Positions 4,851 through 7,832 of a stretch of 7,832 nt of DNA are shown piece by piece. The notes beneath the pieces are model-generated. The model was given only the letters and a program-made list of their open reading frames with translations, made no database searches and was not told the DNA's origin. Source of the DNA: Clostridia bacterium. Its GTDB lineage: Bacteria; CBDUZB01; JAGLHV01. The translations under genes and the position numbers were made by a program. The number at the start of each line of letters is the position of its first letter. Within the stretch, counting starts at the first letter, position 1. The DNA lies in NCBI GenBank assembly GCA_030595925.1, contig JAUVLC010000110.1:1-7832 (forward strand), read 5' to 3'.

Positions 4851-5675
4851 ATGAATGATATAAGATATAAGAATTTTAAAATAAGTGCAATTATTGCTTT
4901 ATTGCTTGTTATTTATGGGCCTACCTTTTTGTGGATGAAGCAGAGGTTTTTAGCTGCAGATTCTTACTATTCTCACGGTTTTTTGATTCCTGTCATTGCT
5001 ATTTTTCTTATTTGGCAGAAAAAAGAAAGATTAATGCAAATTCCTATTAAATCTTTTGGTGGAGGTTTTTATATATTTTTAGGAGGATTATTTCTTCAAA
5101 TTATAAGTGCTTGGTGGAGTATATCTTTTACTTCTGGTTTCTCTTTTCTCATAGTACTTATAGGGTTAGTACTTTATTTTTTTGGTAAAAAAATTACTAA
5201 GGAAATACTTTTCCCGCTTGGATTTCTTGTTTTTATGATACCGCTTCCTTTAGTGGTTATTGCTAAAATTAATCTTAAAATGAAATTATTTTCTGCTCAT
5301 TGGGCAACATTATTTCTTAGTAAAATAATGGATCTTGTTGCTGTTAGGAGTGGAAGTTATATCAAAATGGCTCATTGTTCTTTAAGTGTGGATGATCCTT
5401 GTAGTGGATTAAAATCGTTGATTTCACTATTGGCTTTGGGAGCAATGTTTGCTTATCTTATAAAAACTTCTCGATTAAAGAAATTAATCATTTTTTTAAG
5501 TTCAGTACCAATGGCGTTGATAGCTAATGCTATCAGAGTAATATTTTTGTGTTTGGTTAGTGAAATTTATGGAACTAAAATAGCAATGGCAGGATTTTTT
5601 CATAATTTATCGGGGTTATTAGTTTTTGTTGTTGCTTTTATCGGGATGATGTTTATATCTAAAGCATTGGATTAA
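4851..5675 (+). CDS. xrt: Exosortase (PEP-CTERM protein-sorting cysteine protease/transpeptidase)
   Basis: This 274-residue polytopic membrane protein has the exosortase signatures. SHGFLIP (41-47) lies near the N-terminus. DDPCSGLKSL (181-190) carries the catalytic Cys184, ANAIR (225-229) carries Arg229, and FFHNLSG (249-255) carries His251, giving the complete Cys-Arg-His set. About eight hydrophobic segments are spread along the chain. Exosortases recognise the C-terminal PEP-CTERM signal of exported proteins in the inner membrane and process it, by analogy with sortases. A matching substrate is encoded at 1236-1892. The ribosome-binding region is weak (no purine-rich site within 10 bases of ATG 4851), in keeping with coupling to the gene that stops nine bases earlier. 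EpsI follows as a separate gene, not as a C-terminal fusion. I cannot assign an Xrt subtype by eye. Confidence 0.94.
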   Translation: MNDIRYKNFKISAIIALLLVIYGPTFLWMKQRFLAADSYYSHGFLIPVIAIFLIWQKKERLMQIPIKSFGGGFYIFLGGLFLQIISAWWSISFTSGFSFLIVLIGLVLYFFGKKITKEILFPLGFLVFMIPLPLVVIAKINLKMKLFSAHWATLFLSKIMDLVAVRSGSYIKMAHCSLSVDDPCSGLKSLISLLALGAMFAYLIKTSRLKKLIIFLSSVPMALIANAIRVIFLCLVSEIYGTKIAMAGFFHNLSGLLVFVVAFIGMMFISKALD

Positions 5676-5716
5676 TATATAAAATACACAAGGATGTATT
5701 TAAAAAAAGGGAAAAA

Positions 5717-6358
5717 ATGATTAGAGAAGAAAAAAGAGTATCAATAGTAATTTTTTTATTATTAATAGTGGCGATGATTACTGTTAGATTTTTTTATTTT
5801 AAGAAGAAAATAATTTCAGAAAAGAATTTAATTGGTATTCCTTTTATTATTAATGACTGGAAGAGTGAAGACATTCCAATGTCTGAAAGAACCTATGAGA
5901 TATTAGAAACTAAAGATGTTTTATTTAGGAAATATAGTAGAAGGGTTGGGAATGCAGTTTATTTGTGTATTGTTTATTCTAAAGATAATAGAAAGGCTTC
6001 CCATCCTCCTGAGGTTTGTTATGAGGGAGGAGGATCCACAGTTTTAAATAAATCCATAGAATATATTCCTCTTTTAGAAGGTGGTTTTTTTAAAGCAAAC
6101 AAACTTATAGTTCAAAGTGCTAATAAAAAAGAACTTGTTATTTATTGGTATAAAGCGGGCAATAAGGATACTATTAGTTATTATAAACAGCAGTGGTATA
6201 TTGTTTTAAATCGGATATGGGAAAGAAACGGCAGTAGCAGTGGTGCTTTGATTAGATTTTCTAGCCCGATATTAAATAATAACGAAGAAGAAACAATTGT
6301 TTTAATGAGAAAATTTATTGCAGAAGTGATTCCCATCCTTAATGAATATCTTATCTAA
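5717..6358 (+). CDS. epsI: EpsI-family exosortase-associated protein (DUF3485)
   Basis: The 213-residue protein has one N-terminal hydrophobic segment (about 8-27), acting as signal anchor, and an extracytoplasmic domain. The family signature HPPEVCYEGGG (96-106), the YWY block (143-145) and SGALIRFSSP (175-184) are all present. EpsI/DUF3485 proteins occur next to exosortases, or fused to their C-termini, and are thought to assist PEP-CTERM processing or linked polysaccharide export; the chemistry is unknown. The conserved His96 and Cys101 could be functional residues. AAGGGA at about 5707-5712 precedes ATG 5717. The gene lies 41 bases after the exosortase and closes the run; a pyrimidine tract follows its stop. 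Confidence 0.88.
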   Translation: MIREEKRVSIVIFLLLIVAMITVRFFYFKKKIISEKNLIGIPFIINDWKSEDIPMSERTYEILETKDVLFRKYSRRVGNAVYLCIVYSKDNRKASHPPEVCYEGGGSTVLNKSIEYIPLLEGGFFKANKLIVQSANKKELVIYWYKAGNKDTISYYKQQWYIVLNRIWERNGSSSGALIRFSSPILNNNEEETIVLMRKFIAEVIPILNEYLI

Positions 6359-6360
6359 TA

Positions 6361-6410
6361 TTTTTTTCTTTTCTTTTCTTTTCTTTGCTTTGCTCTGCTC
6401 TCTCTTTTTA
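6361..6410. repeat. Pyrimidine tract with TTTTC pentamer repeats after epsI
   Basis: Starting two bases after the epsI stop, about 50 bases are nearly all pyrimidine. Four TTTTC units are followed by TTTGC, TTTGC and TCTGC and then TCTCTCTTTTT. On the other strand this reads AAAAG/GAAAAG, the same flavour as the AAAGAC arrays but inverted. No stem precedes it, so it is not a standard terminator, although long U-rich RNA could aid termination. The rest of the spacer to the nadC promoter is AT-rich with no gene. Confidence 0.6.
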
Positions 6411-6493
6411 GTTTATAGACGATTAGAAATTATTTTTTTTCTGATATGTCTTATTTTATAGTGAAAAAGCAAAGAATAAAAATACCGTTCCCA

Positions 6494-6544
6494 ATTATTG
6501 CATTATATAATTAACAAGTTTTATTATTGCAAAATATAAATTAA
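6494..6544 (+). promoter_or_regulatory. Direct repeats upstream of nadC
   Basis: ATTATTGCA followed by TATATAATTAA (6494-6514) recurs as ATTATTGCA followed by AATATAAATTAA (6523-6544), 29 bases downstream. The second copy contains the -35 box. This could be a duplicated promoter segment or a paired operator. It does not match the NiaR or NrtR operators known to control NAD genes. Confidence 0.35.
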
Positions 6545-6555
6545 ACTGGTAAAAT
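6527..6555 (+). promoter_or_regulatory. Sigma-70-type promoter for nadC
   Basis: TTGCAA (6527-6532), a 17-base spacer and TAAAAT (6550-6555), with TGG just before the -10, give the same extended -10 design seen at 2432-2460 and 1151-1179. The predicted start near 6562 leaves a leader of about 27 bases containing GGGACGGA (6573-6580) as a modest ribosome-binding region. Confidence 0.6.
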
Positions 6556-6588
6556 ATATTTCATTGATATTAGGGACGGATGTAATTT

Positions 6589-7509
6589 ATGAATAAAAAA
6601 GAAAATAGGGAACTACAACAAATTATTAAATTGGCTTTAGAGGAAGATATTGGTAGTGGGGATATTACTACCCGGTTTTTGGTTTCTTCCCGGACAAAAG
6701 CGAATGCAGTAATGTTGGTACATGAGCCGGGAGTAATTTGTGGGATGAACGTAGCTCATCAGATATTTCAGGTGGTTAATAAAAAATGGCAAGGGAAAGG
6801 CGTAAAATTTACACCGGAGGTAAAAGACGGGGAAAGAGTAGAAAGAGGGCAGGAAATAGCAAAAATTTCCGGTGATGCGCGTATAATTCTTACCGCTGAA
6901 AGGGTAGCATTAAATTTCTTGCAACGCTTATCAGGAATTGCTACGTTAACCAATCGTTATGTGGAGGCGGTTAGTTCTTTGTATTTTAAACATTCTCCTA
7001 AAATTATAGATACCAGAAAAATGACTCCGGGGTTAAGACATCTGGAAAAATATGCGGTGCGTTGTGGGGGCGGATATAATCATCGGATGGGACTTTATGA
7101 CATGGTATTGATAAAAGATAATCACCTGCAGGTAATTGAATCTGCGTTGGAATCAAAAGAAGAAAAAGATGGTTTGGAAAAAGTAATAAAAAGAGCCAGA
7201 AAAAAAATAGATAAAAAAATAAAAATTGAGGTAGAAGTGGAAAATCTAAGGCAACTGAAACATGTGATTGGATTGGATGTGGATATTATTATGTTAGATA
7301 ATATGAGGGGAGAAATATTGGAGAAGGCTGTGGAAATGATACATAAAAAAAGGAATAAAAAACGGACATTGCGGCCCCTTATTGAACTTTCCGGCGGAAT
7401 AAATTTAGAAAACATAAAACATTTTGCGTTATTGGGTATAGAGAGAATTTCGATTGGTAAGCTTACTTGTGTACCAAAAGCATTGGATATAAATATGGAA
7501 GTAGTTTAG
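6589..7509 (+). CDS. nadC: Nicotinate-nucleotide pyrophosphorylase (quinolinate phosphoribosyltransferase)
   Basis: NadC converts quinolinate and PRPP to nicotinate mononucleotide, CO2 and pyrophosphate in de novo NAD synthesis, in the cytoplasm. The 306-residue protein carries the family motifs in order: LALEEDIGSGDITT (15-28), ALNFLQRLSGIAT (107-119), DTRKMTPGLRHLEKYAV (141-157) and CGGGYNHR (159-166). These are followed by KDNH (176-179), EVEVEN (214-219), LDN (236-238), SGGI (268-271) and ISIG (287-290), giving the usual N-terminal domain plus open alpha/beta barrel. The Arg, His and Lys residues of DTRKTxPGLR-H...K and HR bind the substrates' acidic groups. Length is slightly above the usual 280-295 because of a Lys/Glu-rich insert at about 188-212. 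It has its own promoter. birA begins 236 bases downstream, an order found in many bacteria. Confidence 0.96.
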   Translation: MNKKENRELQQIIKLALEEDIGSGDITTRFLVSSRTKANAVMLVHEPGVICGMNVAHQIFQVVNKKWQGKGVKFTPEVKDGERVERGQEIAKISGDARIILTAERVALNFLQRLSGIATLTNRYVEAVSSLYFKHSPKIIDTRKMTPGLRHLEKYAVRCGGGYNHRMGLYDMVLIKDNHLQVIESALESKEEKDGLEKVIKRARKKIDKKIKIEVEVENLRQLKHVIGLDVDIIMLDNMRGEILEKAVEMIHKKRNKKRTLRPLIELSGGINLENIKHFALLGIERISIGKLTCVPKALDINMEVV

Positions 7510-7517
7510 ACAAACAA

Positions 7518-7559
7518 AAGTCCATAGTCCATAGTCGAAAGACGAAAGATGATAGACAG
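7518..7559. repeat. Heptamer repeat array 3 (short copy)
   Basis: Nine bases after the nadC stop the seven-base step resumes: AAGTCCA (7518), TAGTCCA (7525), TAGTCGA (7532), AAGACGA (7539), AAGATGA (7546) and TAGACAG (7553). This copy shows the passage from the TAGTCCA form to the AAGACGA form without interruption and supports both being variants of one unit (roughly WAGWCSA). Confidence 0.75.
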
Positions 7560-7575
7560 GCACAGAAAATAGTAG

Positions 7576-7593
7576 GGGCGACCTTGGTCGCCC
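7576..7593. repeat. Hairpin repeat GGGCGACC / GGTCGCCC
   Basis: Perfect 8-base arms (7576-7583 and 7586-7593) flank a TT centre; in RNA this is a 7-bp stem with a CUUG tetraloop. The preceding TAGGG and the whole word resemble the 'TAGGGGCGACC...GGTCGCCC' dispersed intergenic repeat seen across several phyla. AAAA follows, not T, so it is not a forward terminator. Between 7594 and 7665 no gene is visible. Confidence 0.65.
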
Positions 7594-7670
7594 AAAAGGT
7601 TTGAAGGGTAGCTCCTACGCGAAAATTAGCGATATCATTCAAAACATATTTTACCTTTGTTTTTTATTTT

Positions 7671-7699
7671 TGGAATTTGAATTTGGGATTTGGGAGTTT
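7671..7699. repeat. ATTTGG-type low-complexity tract
   Basis: Overlapping GGAATTTGAATTTGGGATTT words fill this stretch in steps of roughly seven bases. It is another simple repeat in the nadC-birA spacer and has no coding sense. Confidence 0.5.
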
Positions 7700-7713
7700 G
7701 AAACAATAGTTTT

Positions 7714-7740
7714 CCCCCTTTGAAAAAGGGGGGTAGGGGG
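7714..7740. repeat. Hairpin repeat CCCCCTTT / AAAGGGGG abutting birA
   Basis: CCCCCTTT (7714-7721) pairs with AAAGGGGG (7725-7732) around a GAA loop, followed by GGTAGGGGG to 7740. The CCCCCTTTGAAAAAGGGGG(N)TAGGGGG word is a widespread dispersed repeat. Its last G-run (7736-7740) lies five bases before the birA ATG and is the only purine-rich site there, so the repeat seems to act as the ribosome-binding region, with the hairpin just upstream. Confidence 0.6.
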
Positions 7741-7745
7741 ATTTA

Positions 7746-7832
7746 ATGAATAACAAAGTTCTTCATCTTTTGAAAAAAAACAAAAATGATTTTTGTTCCG
7801 GAGAAAAATTAGCTAAACAGCTAAACATTTCC
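7746..7832 (+). CDS. birA: BirA N-terminal winged-helix domain (biotin-protein ligase/biotin repressor), 3'-truncated by the window
   Basis: The 29 visible codons read MNNKVLHLLKKNKNDFCSGE followed by KLAKQLNIS, ending exactly at the window edge. The pattern of a Leu-rich first helix, then S/G-E-x-LA-x-x-L-x-I-S, matches the helix-turn-helix start of bifunctional BirA proteins. These attach biotin to carboxyltransferase subunits and often repress biotin genes through this domain. Position downstream of nadC supports the call, since nadC-birA is a common order. The catalytic domain lies outside the window, so ligase activity cannot be confirmed. Another HTH regulator is possible but less likely. 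No separate promoter is evident in the repeat-filled spacer. Confidence 0.7.
   Translation, partial: MNNKVLHLLKKNKNDFCSGEKLAKQLNIS

Noticed and set aside
6485-6579. CCGTTCCC (6485-6492) opposite GGGACGG (6573-6579) as an RNA switch sequestering the nadC ribosome-binding site
   Set aside because: The left arm lies upstream of the predicted transcription start, so it would not be in the mRNA, and the pairing needs a one-base bulge.
7122-7415. Reverse-strand open frame of about 97 residues inside nadC
   Set aside because: It lies wholly within a well-supported nadC and is Ser/Phe/Ile-rich, as expected of the antisense of Lys/Glu-rich coding sequence.

Overview
The window is AT-rich bacterial DNA. 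All supported genes lie on the + strand, and nine of them are visible (two cut by the window edges). The combination of a PEP-CTERM surface protein, an exosortase with an EpsI-type partner, a TPR lipoprotein, a four-helix-bundle 'intervening sequence' protein, an AbiEii-type nucleotidyltransferase and nadC followed by birA, with intergenic arrays of TAGTCCA/AAGACGA heptamers, points to a Gram-negative, environmental, probably uncultivated lineage. My best guess is Candidatus Omnitrophota or a relative. This rests on gene content and repeat style only; there is no rRNA or other marker in the window to prove it.

Layout. 1-946: the tail of an unidentified gene, then an AbiEii/AbiGii-family nucleotidyltransferase, with a perfect 20-bp dyad between them. 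947-1235: a heptamer repeat array, then a strong extended -10 promoter. 1236-1892: a PEP-CTERM secreted protein. 1893-2431: a gene-free repeat island (heptamer array, AAAGAC hexamer array, GC-rich hairpin, and an inverted-repeat element of about 103 bp). 2432-6358: a run of five co-directional genes behind a consensus promoter, namely a polytopic membrane protein, a four-helix-bundle protein, a TPR lipoprotein, an exosortase and an EpsI/DUF3485 protein. 6359-6588: a pyrimidine tract, then a promoter. 6589-7509: nadC. 7510-7745: another heptamer array and two hairpin repeats. 7746-7832: the start of birA.

How the genes fit together. The PEP-CTERM protein carries a signal peptide and a C-terminal VPEP-helix-basic tail, which is the sorting signal recognised by exosortases. 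The exosortase at 4851-5675 has the Cys, Arg and His expected at the active site, and EpsI and the TPR lipoprotein sit beside it, so enzyme and candidate substrate are both in this window. nadC (NAD synthesis) and birA (biotin ligase/repressor) form a separate cofactor-metabolism unit. The AbiEii protein is the likely toxin-side member of a type IV toxin-antitoxin or abortive-infection pair whose partner would lie upstream.

The least ordinary part is the intergenic DNA. Three intergenic regions carry related arrays of a degenerate heptamer placed directly after stop codons. Several hairpin-type dispersed repeats are also present, one of which appears to supply the ribosome-binding region of birA. 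I found no CRISPR array, tRNA, rRNA, transposase or recognised riboswitch.
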